Assembly: GCF_012489685.1 (NCBI RefSeq)
Contig: NC_080043.1
Span: 34,553,987 to 34,617,986 of the forward strand
DNA: 64,000 nucleotides
Direction of reading: 5' to 3'
Source: Lotus japonicus
Taxonomy: Eukaryota; Streptophyta; Magnoliopsida; Fabales; Fabaceae
The notes below the pieces were generated by a model, which saw only the letters and a list, made by a program, of their open reading frames with translations, was not told where the DNA came from and made no database searches. A program made the position numbers and the translations under genes. Numbering within the stretch: the first letter of the stretch is position 1; every line of letters begins with the position of its first letter. Below are positions 50,790-62,285 of the stretch, in pieces.

Positions 50790-50980
50790 AATTTTTGGTT
50801 TCCCAAGGTATTCCCACAACCAACAGTCATGAGACTAATCTTTTGAGGCTCTGAGATCACCTTAAGTGGGTAGGCCACTCCCAACAAATGTTTTTCCATA
50901 CGCAGCATTTAGAAATCGAATCCTGGACTAGATGGTTAACGAGCTCAACTATCTACTAATTGTGCTACACCTTGTTGGTA
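50790..50980 (-). mobile_element. tRNA-derived SINE
   Basis: On the minus strand it starts ACCAACAAGGTGTAGCACAA, with an A-box-like GTAGCACAATTAGTAG, a B box GGATTCGATTTC and a tail ending TTGGGAAACCAAAAATT. A/T-rich flanks on both sides resemble each other. It lies about 130 bp upstream of the conserved promoter block of PHAN copy 2. Confidence 0.65.
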
Positions 50981-51106
50981 TAATAGAAAAAAAAAAATAG
51001 CATTTGAGTGAAAATGTGAAAGTGGTGAATTATTATTATTAGTACACAGGCGAAGAGGCGTAGATGCCGCCTCCCTTATGATTCGCGTGCCACTTTCTCG
51101 CATAAT

Positions 51107-51140
51107 AAGCGCTGAAACCGACGTACTCCACTGTCGCATT
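51107..51140 (+). promoter_or_regulatory. Conserved promoter-proximal block, PHAN copy 2
   Basis: AAGCGCTGAAACCGACGTAC, then CCACTG and GCATT; counterpart of 45762-45794. Confidence 0.55.
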
Positions 51141-51401
51141 TCTTCTCTGTGGGTCCCCTCTCTCCCCCGTCTTGTCTATTTCTCCTTTCTCTGTCTGCTC
51201 CATTTCAGTGCTCTGTCATAGTTTCTCTCTCTCCCTCTATCACTACCATGTCATATCCCATCATGATGCCACCATTCTCATCGCATGGGCACTGGTGCTT
51301 TTCCCATTTCTTTCTTATATGTCCTTTTGTTATTTATTTTTTTCCTTTTCTGATAACTGTCCAAACTGTGCCATTTCTTGGACCAGAAGATGCTGTTCAC
51401 C

Positions 51402-53103
51402 CCCTGTGAGTATTCTCACTTCATCTTCATTGGGTTTTAGCATCTGGGTATGTTCCATTTTTTGCATTCTCTCAATAACCCATCCAGGGTTAAGGGTTGC
51501 TAGCTTCTTAAAAAAAGTATTAATTTTTAATCAAAACCAGTTTTTGCTGGTGGAAAAAGTTCAGCCAAGTTTCTCCTCATTTCTGTTCAATTCTGTATTT
51601 ATTTTACTTGATCTGTTTTGATTCTTTGTGAATTTTGTTGCACTATTACTTTAAATTGTGTTCTAAGAGATTTGGAAGTTGCTACATAATTCTGGAGTTG
51701 GGACACAGTTTAATAACTTTTCTCAAATCACTTCTAAGCATCAAGACCTATTGAATTTTCAAACCCACACTTCAATTAACACGGAAAAGTCATTTAATTT
51801 ATTGTCATCGAGTTAGGATTCGTTTATATTTCACTTTCTCTTCCATCTTATTTTTACAATTTTTTTTTCTATTACTCTCTGAATGTATTTCCTGTCACAT
51901 CACATGTCTTATCTTCATTTTTCACATTTTCTTCATATTTTAATGAGATGGAGGTGTTTATGAAGGGTGTATAAAACCTTATTTATTGTTTTTTATGAGG
52001 TGGAGGAGGAGGTCACATTAGTTAATAGCATCAACATGTTGGAGAATAAACTGTGTGTTCCCATTTCATGTTTCTTTTCACTTTTTATCTCAATGGTATT
52101 GGTGCCAACATCCCAAGATAACTTCTATTGCCTCACTATTTAATTTAGAGTTACCATCATTTTTCTTTAAAATTATGTCATATCCATGTATACACGTGTC
52201 ATTGCTGTGACTTGTGGATGGATACTGTGCTTTTTGCTCTGCATAGACTCTGAATACCTCTTTTGCTATGCCTTTTTTAGCTAACATTACTGAAAGTCTG
52301 AAACTGATCCTTGCTTGTCCCCATACTTATTTGAAACAGGAATATATGATTATTGATGAAGAAGATGTGTCAAATCACTACTAAGTCCTTAGGCCTTTCA
52401 ACTACTGGTATGCTTTTAATTCATGCTTATTTACCATATTGCTTGAAGAATGTATACGGATGGAATTCAGAATTCCCTGCTTCTATTGAGAGTCATAATT
52501 TTGATGTTTCCTGTAATCCAAAGGAACTTATTTGTATTGAGAACTTCTTTATTCATATTAAGACATGTTTGGTAAGAAGTTAAATTCAATTTTAGAAGGA
52601 CTATAGGCTATTATTGAACTAACCAAATGAGCTTTAGGTGAGTGTTTATCAAACATCTGCCTTGGCGGAATCTAATGGTAGATTTCTGGCTCTTTGTCAT
52701 TGTTGATATCCCGCCACAAGTCCACCATCATTATTTGTCAAATATGGCGGGATTTTGGCTCTCCGTCATAGTCCGTATTCTGCCATTAATACCACTGCTT
52801 CCACTCCCATATTATGAATTTTATAGGAGCAGCTCAACTTATTTGTATTTTGATTTCATTTGTTGACATATAATTGAACATTTTTTAAAATCCATATGTT
52901 TCGCTTTTAATTTTTAAATGTTCAGTATGTATTTAAATATCAATTGAGTGCAAAATAAATTGACTTTTATTTCGATTCATAAGAAGAGTTCATTCACGTG
53001 TTAACATTTATTTACACCGGTGGATCTAGTATCCAAACTGACATACTTGTTTCTCCTCTTCTTGTTGTGAATTGATGTCTTGAGTTGTAATAACTTTTCA
53101 CAG
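51402..53103 (+). other. 5'-UTR intron of PHAN copy 2
   Basis: Likely donor CACCCCCT then GTGAGTATT; acceptor CTTTTCACAG at 53103, 53 bases before the CDS. About 1.7 kb, nearly twice the copy 1 intron. Short ORFs inside it are not considered genes. A stretch at 52640-52800 repeats TGGCGG and GGCTCT words and may be a small insertion. Confidence 0.5.
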
Positions 53104-53107
53104 AAAT

Positions 53108-53185
53108 ATGATTAGTTCAAGATGCAAGAAATGGGCTGTGGAATTTGCTCTTGGAAATGAAGGAGAGGCAACGTTGGTCATCTGA
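53108..53185 (+). CDS. Overlapping upstream ORF of PHAN copy 2 (25 aa)
   Basis: An ATG four bases after the leader-intron acceptor opens a 25-codon frame, ending [13 protein letters not shown], that overlaps the main ATG (53157) and stops at 53183-53185. 18 of 25 residues equal those of the copy 1 uORF; 10 of the first 16, which lie outside the main CDS. Confidence 0.5.
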   Translation: MISSRCKKWAVEFALGNEGEATLVI

Positions 53186-54182
53186 GGAGGATGCTTTACT
53201 ACATGCTTATGTCCAACAATATGGTCCTAGGGAATGGAATCTCGTGTCTCAGCGCATGAACACACCTCTCAATAGGGATACAAAGTCATGCTTAGAAAGG
53301 TGGAAGAACTACCTCAAGCCTGGCATTAAAAAGGGATCTCTTACCAAAGAAGAGCAGCGTCTTGTGATCCTCCTTCAAGCAAATTACGGAAACAAATGGA
53401 AGAAGATCGCCGCTGAAGTCCCCGGTCGCACGGCGAAGCGATTAGGGAAGTGGTGGGAAGTCTACAAAGAGAAGCAGCAGAGAGAAAAAATTGAGATCAA
53501 TGGGATAGTTAGCCCAATTAGTGATACCAAGTATGAACATATGCTAGAGGGTTTTGCTGAGAAACTAGTGAAAGAGCACACTTTACCATCATTTGCTATG
53601 GCTGCATCATCCAATGAGGCATTTCTGCATACCAATTCATCAGCTATGCTTCCTTCTTGGCTTTCCAATTATGATTCAACTTCAACACCTCCAAGTTCTA
53701 TTTCCGTGACGTTGAGCCTTTCTCCCTCAACAGTGGCAACACCTAGAGGACTAGAGAACAATGCTCCTTTTGTTTTGAGGAATGTAACAGCACACAATGG
53801 ATCTGTTCCTTCTTTCAGTGATCACATTCTCATGTCAGAATTGGTGGGATTCTCCAAAGAGTTGGAAGAGGGGCACCGCGCTTTGGCGGCACATAAGAAG
53901 GAGGCAGAGTGGAGACTAAGAAGGTTGGAGTTGCAGTTGGAGTCGGAGAAGGCGTGTCGAAGAAGGGAGACCGTGGAAGAGTTTGAGGCGAATATTAAAG
54001 CTCTTCAAGAAGAGCAGACAGCTGCTTTGAATAGAATTGAAAATGCATGCAGGGAACAGTTAGGTGGATTGAGGAGAGATGCTGAGAGCAAGGAGCAAAA
54101 ATTGGCAGAGAAATGGACTTCAAAGCATTTGAGGCTTACTAGGTTATTAGAGCAAATGAAAATCCAGACCGGGGCTCCTTGA
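53157..54182 (+). CDS. PHAN: R2R3-MYB transcription factor, AS1/PHANTASTICA type, copy 2
   Basis: Single-exon CDS, 341 residues, start [21 protein letters not shown]2 and R3 repeats are as in copy 1 ([40 protein letters not shown]), and the same [11 protein letters not shown] motif and C-terminal coiled coil ([20 protein letters not shown]) follow. The middle region is shorter than in copy 1 and has lost the Pro/Ala-rich stretch. No stop or frameshift. Same strand and same exon plan as copy 1, so a tandem duplicate; role as for copy 1 by family. The upstream flank differs by a SINE and a longer leader intron, so expression may have diverged. Confidence 0.95.
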   Translation: MKERQRWSSEEDALLHAYVQQYGPREWNLVSQRMNTPLNRDTKSCLERWKNYLKPGIKKGSLTKEEQRLVILLQANYGNKWKKIAAEVPGRTAKRLGKWWEVYKEKQQREKIEINGIVSPISDTKYEHMLEGFAEKLVKEHTLPSFAMAASSNEAFLHTNSSAMLPSWLSNYDSTSTPPSSISVTLSLSPSTVATPRGLENNAPFVLRNVTAHNGSVPSFSDHILMSELVGFSKELEEGHRALAAHKKEAEWRLRRLELQLESEKACRRRETVEEFEANIKALQEEQTAALNRIENACREQLGGLRRDAESKEQKLAEKWTSKHLRLTRLLEQMKIQTGAP

Positions 54183-54854
54183 GCCAAATGCAAGATGAAG
54201 ATATGATCAGCAAATTGGATATAGGTGCTCTTATGACTTGAATTATATGCACTTTATGTTCCTTGTTGTGATCCTGATATATTTATTCACAGATTTGTGC
54301 AAATTTCCTATCTATTCATACAAGTTTGAGTATTTCTGTTAGCAGTTTGAATGTGGGAGGATGAACTTATCCCCCAATGAAAAATTAAACTCAGCAAAGA
54401 AACAATAACAAACCAACAAAAGTTATTGATGAGCAGGCTCAATTTTCTGGATATTTTCAATAATAGTGTTAGTACAAATTTATTATAACCGTATGATCCC
54501 TGAAATTAAGGCTAATCATACATGTGGCTTTATCCTATGAAATGGAATATTCTGGAATGTATAAAGTAAAACAAATCTAGAACTGTTTGAACAAAATGGA
54601 TGGAAGCTGGCATCACAGACAAGCAAGGGATCTTATCCATCAAAATATACTTGTCTTCCTTTTGTGACCCCTACGAGAGAGGTGCTTATGGAATGAAAGG
54701 AACCAGCCAAGAATGAGAAAGAAACTGATATTATACAAGATAGAAAAGTACAATAATGCTGAGAAATCCAAGAGTCTCAGCTCCTCTTCCTAAATCTCAA
54801 TCACAAATGATCTAAAAGATCCTAATCCCTCTTAGCTCTCTCTTATTTATTATA
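54183..54854. other. 3' flank of PHAN copy 2
   Basis: 3' UTR followed by AT-rich DNA; no other feature seen. Confidence 0.5.
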
Positions 54855-54862
54855 CTCCCTCC

Positions 54863-55377
54863 TAGGGATGGCAGAGAAGCCCGAACCCATGGGCACCCGA
54901 CCCGACCCGACCCGATTTCTTGGGTGAAAACCCGAGTTAAATGGGTTCGGGTTCGGGTTCGGGTTTTACCCGATCACTTTCGGGTTCGGGTTTGGGTTTG
55001 GCCAAACCCGCACCCGAACCCTACCCGAACCCGGATCTGTATAAGTGAAACCTAAGTATTCTGCTTGTGCAGTACAATATATGCAGCATCTTGCATATTA
55101 ATTTAACAGTAACATGGCAATTACAATGTTACATTACATAATATAGCTCTCTTCACAGTCTTTTTCAGGTCGGGTTTCCGAGTTCAACTGTTTGTTTGAG
55201 GTTGTGTGCGGGTGTGGGTACGGGTCGGGTGAACCCGAAACCCAATGGGTTCGGGTGTGGGTTTAAGTTCACCACCCATTTCGGGTTCGGGTGCGGGTGC
55301 GGGTGTGGGTTTTTGATTTCGGGTTTGGGTTTGGGTTTGGCAAAACCCGCACCCTACCCGACCCATTGCCATCCCTA
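54863..55377. mobile_element. hAT-type MITE (515 bp), CGGGTT-rich
   Basis: Ends TAGGGATGGCA and TGCCATCCCTA are inverted repeats; exact 8-bp duplications CTCCCTCC flank it (54855-54862 and 55378-55385). The ends are filled with CCCGAACC/GGGTTCGGG repeats. Confidence 0.9.
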
Positions 55378-55385
55378 CTCCCTCC

Positions 55386-56194
55386 CCTGCACTCTAACTA
55401 ACTCCCTTAACTAAAAGAACAGGGAATGGAAAATTGAGATGGGGAAACATTTGTAAGGGTTGAAAACCTGTTATTCTACTTCCATCTACCTAATTCTTAA
55501 AAACAAACTGCTAATGAGGGATGTCAATATGCTCTTTATTTTAATACATTGATAAGAAGACAAGAGATTAAATAAACAAAGGAGCAAATAATGCAGATAT
55601 CTGATCATTGTACTTTTTTTATGCCAAATGGTATTAATGGGGAGCACAAGGGGTTCCCCAACCCTTAACAAAGAAACAGCGAACAGAGAAAAGAGAGAAA
55701 ACAGGATGTAAAGGTACACTACCTAGCAAGATAAATCATCATCTTGAACAAACTCCTAACCCACATGACAAAATCCTAGAGCCATGAGCCAAACCATGGG
55801 AAATTCGTCCCATCCAAAGCCATTCTCGATCCATCAAACCATGTCCAAGTAGGATAAGCAACCAGCAGAGGCATAGATACCACAACTTAAACAAACTGAA
55901 CATTGTTTATGTTTGCCAAAACTCACACTAAACTTCATTGTCAACTTAGGTGGAAGGAACCAACACTGAAATGAACCTTCGGATACCACCTGCATCATGC
56001 ATCAGATTTTCATCCTCAAAGTCCTTAGAGTCCTGAAGACAAGAAAGAATAAACACAGTTTTAAGTTCCAAAATGTAGAAAACATTGCAGAGTTAAAGAA
56101 GAATAAGAAAAAAAATACATATGAAATGTATCACCCAAATTATTGATGTTCAGCACTTCAAAACTTAATGTCCATTTATATATAGGGTCTAGAA
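55386..56194. other. Intergenic DNA downstream of the NLR pseudogene
   Basis: No complete gene. On the minus strand a short frame behind a good acceptor (TCTTCAG, about 56040) reads DSKDFEDENLMHDAGGIRRF to a stop near 55950; it could be an old 3' exon but its phase does not fit the NLR frame. Confidence 0.35.
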
Positions 56195-59100
56195 TTAACC
56201 TGCACTGTCACTATAATAGCCACCACCTCGTCCACTGTAGGCGTAGGGAATTTCCCTGTTTAGTATTTTAATACAGTTAACGTGAGCTATTTTCGGCCAG
56301 TCTTCTCCTCTTACCTCGCATCGCTTCTGTAACTCAGGGCAATCGCGAATCTCCAGACTTTTCAGACCACTAAGGAATTGGATGGAGGTAGGAAGACACT
56401 TCAACTTAGGACACATGAAAATACTTAATTCCTGAAGAAAGCAAAGGTTTCCCAAGCAATCAGGCAAGCATTCTAGGTTTTTCATAGGAACCAATGTTAA
56501 GGATTTCAGGGCAGTCATATATTGTAAGGCCTCAGGGAAACCTTCCAGCTCTGGGAACATGCCAATGGTCAGCTCCTCAAGAGAAGTTAGGTATGAAGAA
56601 CATGGTGATACATTGAACTTAGGGCACCCCACAATTTCTAATACCTTGAGAGACTGCAACACCTGCTGTAATTGGCCATCATCATCTGTTAATGACTTGA
56701 GATTCTCGCAATGTGATAAATACAGTTTCTGGAGAGCGTTCAGGTTAACTATTCCATTTTCAAGTAGCTCAAATTTAGAGCCTTGACAGTCACAAATGTC
56801 CAGTACCTTTAGAGAAGTAAGGTTTTGTAGCATCCCATCTGGAAAGCAAGTTAGATCATCAGTATATCTGAACTGAAGGGATTCAAGACTACCAAGTTTT
56901 TTAATTGAACTTAGTAAATCTTGATTGCATTTGCCTTGTATAGATAGACTATTGAGAGACGGAAGGCAAGGAAAGCCCAAGAAATTAGGACATTCAGTAA
57001 TTCAAAGCTTTGAAAGGCTCGGCAACATGTTTTCGCCATCCTCCCTCGATAGCCTTATCAGGTTTGGCATATTCTCTAGTATCAGGGATTTCAGAGCTAT
57101 GAAAACTCCATCAGTATAAGCCTCCTCGTTCAGGCATGTTACCTGACTCATCTTTCATAGACTTAGACTCTTTAGAGAAGGTAGTCTCCCGAACTGCGGA
57201 AGCTGCAAGCAAAAGTTGCAGTTCACAAGTTTTAAAGAATTTAAACATCTGAGAGAAGGACTAGTCATCCATTGTGGGAAATGAACTCCTCTATATTCGC
57301 TCACATGCAGAGTTTGAAGTTGTTGGACATTAGGTTGTAGCACTTCAAGAATTTACTCATCATTTTGGTGCTCTTTATCTGTCGCCCATCTGTCCCATGA
57401 CAATGTCAAATGATTCAAGTGCTTACTCAGCATATTGGAATTTTTGGCATCTATGATGCTTTTTACTTTGTGCAGCTTCTTGATGTGAAGCTCTCCTTGA
57501 AGGTTCAGTTGTCCCAATTCTGCTTAATGGAGTCCTCTATTCTCTCCAACAATGTACATGCTCAAAGCCCTTAGGGAAGTCAATATCCCTATCTAAGGGG
57601 GCAGCCTTGATAGCTTGTGGCAGCCCTTCAAAGATAGATGTTGCAAAGCTTTCAAGCATATCAAACTATCAGGCAACTTTTCTAGATATCGACAATAGTC
57701 TAATTTAAAAATCTGCAAATTCCATAGCCTACCAATGGATTCAGGGAGAGTTGTAAGGAAACTGTTAGAAATATCCAAGTATCGCAGATATTTTAAATTA
57801 CCGATTGAAGTTGACAAATATCTTCCTAGTCCCTTGCTCTCAAGCACCCGCAGATAATAACATTCCAATACCTGAGGTGAAAGTTGGTCAGTTCCAGGCA
57901 TTATGCAGGTTTTCAAAGATTTAACTCGGTGCAACCGAGTTAAATCAACTCCCCTGGACATTTTTGGCCTAAAAATTGAGAGGTGGCGGATTCTTTCAGA
58001 CATTTCAATGATACGATCATTGTATACATTGCAGCAAACATCCCCCATAACAGATTGGGCAAGATCATGCATAAGATCATGCATCTTAAAACTAGTAATC
58101 TTCCCAAATTCATCAGTAGTCACAATGTCTTGAAAAAAAGATCTCCAATGTAGTTCATTCCATACCTCATGGCCAACATCTTCCGCTTCCATTATTTCAT
58201 TAGATGAAATAAATCCATTAGCCATCCAAAGTTCAATTAGAAATTGCTTGCTTATTATTTCGTCTTTGGGAAATAATGCACAGAAGGCAAAACATTGTCT
58301 CAATTTTACCGGCAAGTTCAAGTAGCTTAATCTCAAGGCTGGCATGACAGAGTTCTCACCTTGTAAACTCCACAATTTGCTTTCCTTGACATAGAGCCAT
58401 TCCTTTTCCTCTCTTTTAAAGCGCAAAAGACTTCCTAGTGCTATTGATGCAAGTGGAACTCCCGAACATTTCTTCACTATCTCCTTCCCTATGACCACAA
58501 GCTCTACTTGCTCAGTCTCATTTGGTCCAAATGCTCGTTGTTTAAACAATTCCCAACAATCATTCTCAGATAGCTTCGATAATTCATGAGGAGGCACTGT
58601 TCCCATGATTGCTGCAACCTTTAAAAGACGAGTAGTGACCAAAATTGAAGAACCCTTTCCTCCACGAGCCAAGACAGATTTCAACCTTTGCCAATTCTCT
58701 TGGTCATCATCCCACACATCATCCAAAACAAGAAAATACCTTTTTCTCATAAGAAGATGCTGAAGTCTTCTTTGTAGTGGCTCTAGCTGCAAATCGTCAC
58801 AGACTTTGTTACGACCAAGAATCAGAGAGGGAGAAAGAGGGAGAAGATCAGAGAGAATAGGTGAATAGAGAAGGGTTTCATTATCACATAACTATCAACA
58901 ACATAACTATTCTACAAGGCCTAAGCCTATTTATATAGGCACCCCTAATATATCGTAACAGAATTTCCCATATGCTGATTCTATGATGGCTTTTGCCATT
59001 CTCTTCAAACTGAAATCTTCTGAAACACACACCCAAAGCCTTAGATCAAAGTGGTTGACTACCCTCTCGTGATTGAAGATAAGTTGGGCAAGTGTTGTTT

Positions 59101-59710
59101 TCCCAATTCCACCGGGACCTACTATTGGATAGACAGATAAGTTCTCAAGACTAGAAGCATTACTAGTCAACAAGTCTACAACTTTATCCTTATCTCCATC
59201 TCTTCCATAGATTTGATGTTGAGTAATGATTGAGGTGGTTTCGCGCCAGTCAAGGACTCCAGTTTTTCTCTCTGTGACCATCTCATTCAAATGAAACTTA
59301 CTCCTTTCTTCAGCAATTTCATCTAATCTCTCTCTTATTCCCTTCATTTTATTGACCATTTTGTGTCGGAAAACAAGATTCTTGGGACGAAAAGAGGATA
59401 AGCAAGAGTTTTGCAAATTGTCCGATAGTCCACACTTGAATCCTTCATACTCTAATTTCAATGCTTCAGTGGCACACTCATCCAAGATGTCATCCAGGAT
59501 GTAAGCTGCATCTGCTAACTTTTGCAACCAATCCTTTACAGCCCTGTTTGAGAATTGCCTCTCCTCAGCATCTTCGAGCGTAGCTTTGATTGCAGTGAGG
59601 GTTCTGGAAAGCCTGTTCAAGTTTTGATCAAAACCCAGAAATAGGCCAAGCTTCTTTTGCACAAGTGAGTTCAAATTCTCAAGCACAACTCCAAGCACAG
59701 CTTCTGCCAT
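56195..59710 (-). pseudogene. CC-NBS-LRR (CNL) disease-resistance pseudogene
   Basis: A single minus-strand frame from ATG 59710 to a stop at 56195. Without the insert it would be about 1118 codons, a normal CNL size. Order: coiled-coil N-terminus (MAEAVLGVVLENLNSLVQKK; DAAYILDDILDECATEAL), P-loop GPGGIGKTTLAQ, RNBS-A FDLRLWVCVSEDF, [solo LTR], kinase-2 KRYFLVLDDVWDDD, RNBS-B GSSILVTTR, GxP GVPLASIALGSLL, RNBS-D CFAFCALFPKD, MHD motif MHDLMHDLAQ, then leucine-rich repeats to RGEDWPKIAHV. This RGA2-like class acts as intracellular immune receptors. It is broken by a 154-bp LTR (58807-58960) and five nonsense codons at 57593-57595, 57524-57526, 57353-57355, 57155-57157 and 57002-57004, all in otherwise intact frame. 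The kinase-2 and P-loop residues are still good, so loss is recent. Confidence 0.93.
58807..58960 (-). mobile_element. TRIM-like solo LTR inserted in the NLR gene
   Basis: 154 bp, ends TGTTACGA and TCGTAACA. Minus-strand CTATATAAATAGGC is a TATA box, and the CT-rich 3' part fits R/U5. Flanks GACTT (58802-58806) and GAATT (58961-58965) are a 5-bp duplication with one change. No PBS follows, so it is a solo LTR of a small terminal-repeat (TRIM) retrotransposon. LTR plus duplication is 159 bp, which keeps the frame but brings in stops. Confidence 0.75.
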
Positions 59711-60711
59711 ATTCTAACTCTGCAAAATAAAAATATAAAAGAGGCTAATGAACCAAGAGATTAACAAGAAATAGTTTTGTCCTAGACCTATCAAGTAAAA
59801 AAGTTGTCCATTTTTAACACAACGTTTGAATAATTAAAGTATAGATGCAGGAATAGTTTCTCATACACACTGATTGCTCTAAACACAATAAGCACCTGAC
59901 TAAATCTAAATTCCATTTAATATCTAGTGCCAGATAACTGTTTATATATGCTGATATGCACATGCTCAATGCATATGAATATAAAAGAGGAAGGGAAATG
60001 CAGATGGCTTTCACATTTGTTGGTACAGGCCAATCAATTACTACTAACTCCAACTTCTCATCTCTCACCCTGTCTAATTGGGAAAAGAGCTCAACTCTTT
60101 CCATAAGCGTCTTTCCCCCATTAAAGATGGGTATGTCAAACTTTTGCCAGCACTTGTTTAATTTTTTGTTTAAACAAGGAACGACTACCTGGTCACTTCT
60201 AATTACAACTCTATCTTCTCTCAGAATGATTCCCTGGTCAGTTACAGGCTATACAATTGAATTTGTCAATTAATGCTCGGAAGTCTACAAGAACTAATTT
60301 GCTAGCTAGGACATTATGGTGCTTAACGTGTCAAGAGCTTGGTGAAAATTTCCACAATACAACAAATGTAAGACATGAAGTAGAGTGATAACTCTACAAT
60401 CATAGACTTCTCAAATAGAGTGGAACTATAATTGCATGTGGTTTGATTCATTCATGGAAAATTGGATTCGCTGCAATTTGTATGGTATTGTGATAGGTAT
60501 GGGCACTAAAGAAGAAAAAAAACTGATATTATTGAATTTCAAGATTATTTGAGAGAACCTACTCTCTCCCAAAAAAAATTACAAATGATTCTAAATACGA
60601 TAATTGTAACATCCCCTATTTTCGGCCAACCTAATTAAAGTTCAGATTAATTATGTTAATTAAACTGTTTTTTTTTATATAAGCACTCCATCAAATTTCA
60701 TCATATCAAAT
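59711..60711. other. 5' flank of the NLR pseudogene
   Basis: No convincing gene. On the minus strand near 60005-60105 a short frame MERVELFSQLDRVRDEKLEL looks protein-like but has no partner exons or recognised family. Confidence 0.4.
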
Positions 60712-60765
60712 ATTTTCTCCGTTCCTTTTTATAAGACTCCTTAAAAAAAATTTGGTGTCTCCTAA

Positions 60766-61024
60766 CAGGCACGAATCCAGGTTAATAGTGGTGGGGGCAT
60801 TTGCCCCCACTTGAATTTTAAAAAATATTATAAAGGTATATTAGAATATTAATATAATAAGTGTTATTATGTTACCATATGGTAGAAAATGCTCCCACAG
60901 AGTAGAAAATGTCCTCACAATATGATGTATTTACAAATTTTTAATAGTAATATTCTATATTTTTCATGTTATAAATTTATGTGTCATATTGCCTCCACAA
61001 CAATAAATTTATGGATCCGTCACC
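60766..61024. mobile_element. hAT-type MITE (259 bp)
   Basis: Starts CAGGCACGAATCCAGG; the other end reversed is GGTGACGGATCCATAAA. Flanks GTCTCCTAA (60757-60765) and GTCTCTTAA (61025-61033) are a target duplication with one change. Confidence 0.7.
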
Positions 61025-61108
61025 GTCTCTTAATTTAAGATCCCTTATTATAGATTTTAGAAAAAAAAAATAGTAGTCTTTTACTCATGGCCTTGTATTT
61101 ATTAAACT

Positions 61109-62029
61109 TTACCTCGGTGCCGCGACCTCATTTGGAGGGCTTGCTTGAAGATTCTGCCTACGCGGGGTGCCCTTCGTGCGCGAGGAATGGATGTTGATGA
61201 GCTTTGCCCTTGGTGTGATTCCTATCGTGAATCACCGGCCCACGTCCTGTTGTTTTGCCCGGTTATTAGCAGGTGGTGGTTTGCTTCTCCCTTGGGGCTG
61301 CGGCTGGAGCATGAGGTGGAGTTCCATAGTTTTGTTACTGAGCTTTTTAGCCGCGCGGATGAGGGAGTTAATACCTAGTTTTGTGAGCTTTGCTATGTCT
61401 TCTGGGAGGCGCGGAACAAACTGGTTTTTGATGGGACCCCGCCTGTTCTGAATCTTCTCCTCTCGCGAGCAGCTACCCTTGCAGCGCCTCCAGTGCCAGT
61501 TTTGTCGCCCCGCCAGCTTTCGTCCCCTCTGCAGGTTTGGCTCCGTCCAGCTCCAGATATCATAAAGATTAATTTTGACGCAGCGTGGGCCAAGAGTGGT
61601 GCTGCAAGTTACGGGTGTGTGGCCAGGAATGATGCTGGTGAAGTCTTAGCGGCTGCCACGAAGCCAGCGTTGCACGGTCTTTCCTCTCTACTAGCGGAAG
61701 CAGCAGCTTTCCGGTGGTGCTTGGGGTTGGCTTTGGAGCTGGGTTTCCGAGTAGTCACGGTTGAGACAGATTTCAAGGCACTCTTTGATGCTTGGAGTAA
61801 GCAAGGCAATGGATGTTCTTATTTATTTTCTATCATTTCTGATTGTAGAGACTTGAGTTGTTGTTTCGCTTCTTTTAGCTTTTCCTGTATTCGTAGAACT
61901 GGTAATAAGGTCGCGGACCACCTAGCGAAGCATGCTGGGGACTTCGGCGATTCGGTTTGGATCGATGAAGTTCCCATCTTCTTCATGCCTTTAGTTCTTG
62001 ATGATGTAAGGGCCTCTGTGCCTACTTGA
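61109..62029 (+). pseudogene. LINE zinc-binding and RNase H domains with one nonsense codon
   Basis: The frame reads IWRACLKILPTRGALRARGM, ELCPWCD, AHVLLFCPV (zf-RVT), then a TAG at about 61376 where a Trp is common, then FCELCYVFWEARNKLVF, and the RNase H fold: INFDAAWAKSGAASYG (Asp), AEAAAFRWCL (Glu), VTVETDFKALFDAW (Asp), RRTGNKVADHLAKHA (Asp). It stops at 62029. It is not related closely to the 4665-5714 copy in sequence, so a separate LINE family. Non-autonomous fragment. Confidence 0.85.
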
Positions 62030-62070
62030 TTTTCGCTTAATATATTTACCATATTTCAAAATAAAAAAAA
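61109..62070 (+). mobile_element. 5'-truncated LINE, second family
   Basis: Plus-strand LINE 3' fragment ending in AAAATAAAAAAAAA near 62060-62070; the 5' end is truncated within the zinc-binding domain. It is embedded in the Stowaway-like MITE. A target duplication was not clear. Confidence 0.75.
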
Positions 62071-62285
62071 ATATCACTAGTAATTAATTCTCTTCAACAC
62101 TTCTAATACATTCATTAAGGGTAAATAGGGAAGATTGAATAAACTATTATAAAACCAATACATTAAGGTAAATGTGTAAGATTGAATAAATTTTGTAAGA
62201 CCAATACTTTAATTGACCTCATTACATGTTTTTTTAATAAGCGTAATTTTCTCAATGGTATCATATAATTAAGAACGAAGGAGTA

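Larger units (their letters stand above)
60712..62285. mobile_element. Stowaway-like MITE, interrupted twice
   Basis: CTCCGTTCCTTTTTATA at the left and, reversed, CTCCTTCGTTCTTAATTATA at the right, next to TA dinucleotides, are Stowaway-type ends. Inside lie the hAT MITE (60766-61024) and a LINE fragment (61109-62070). Inverted repeats are imperfect. Confidence 0.45.

Noticed and set aside
51149..51621. 86-aa and 149-aa ORFs upstream of PHAN copy 2
   Set aside because: They lie in the leader/promoter, are Phe/Ser-rich from CT-rich DNA, and are not present in copy 1.
52353..52583. 76-aa ORF in the 5'-UTR intron of PHAN copy 2
   Set aside because: Intronic, AT-rich and no similarity.
54863..55377. 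Telomere-like repeat
   Set aside because: The CCCGAACC/GGGTTCGGG repeats are not the plant telomere unit, and the block is a MITE with clear ends and target duplication.
59814..60104. 96-aa minus-strand ORF upstream of the NLR pseudogene
   Set aside because: Only its first 35 residues look protein-like; the remainder is translated AT-rich DNA. No partner exon found.
61493..62029. Host RNase H gene
   Set aside because: It is in frame with the LINE zinc-binding domain upstream, followed by a poly-A tail, so it is a LINE fragment.
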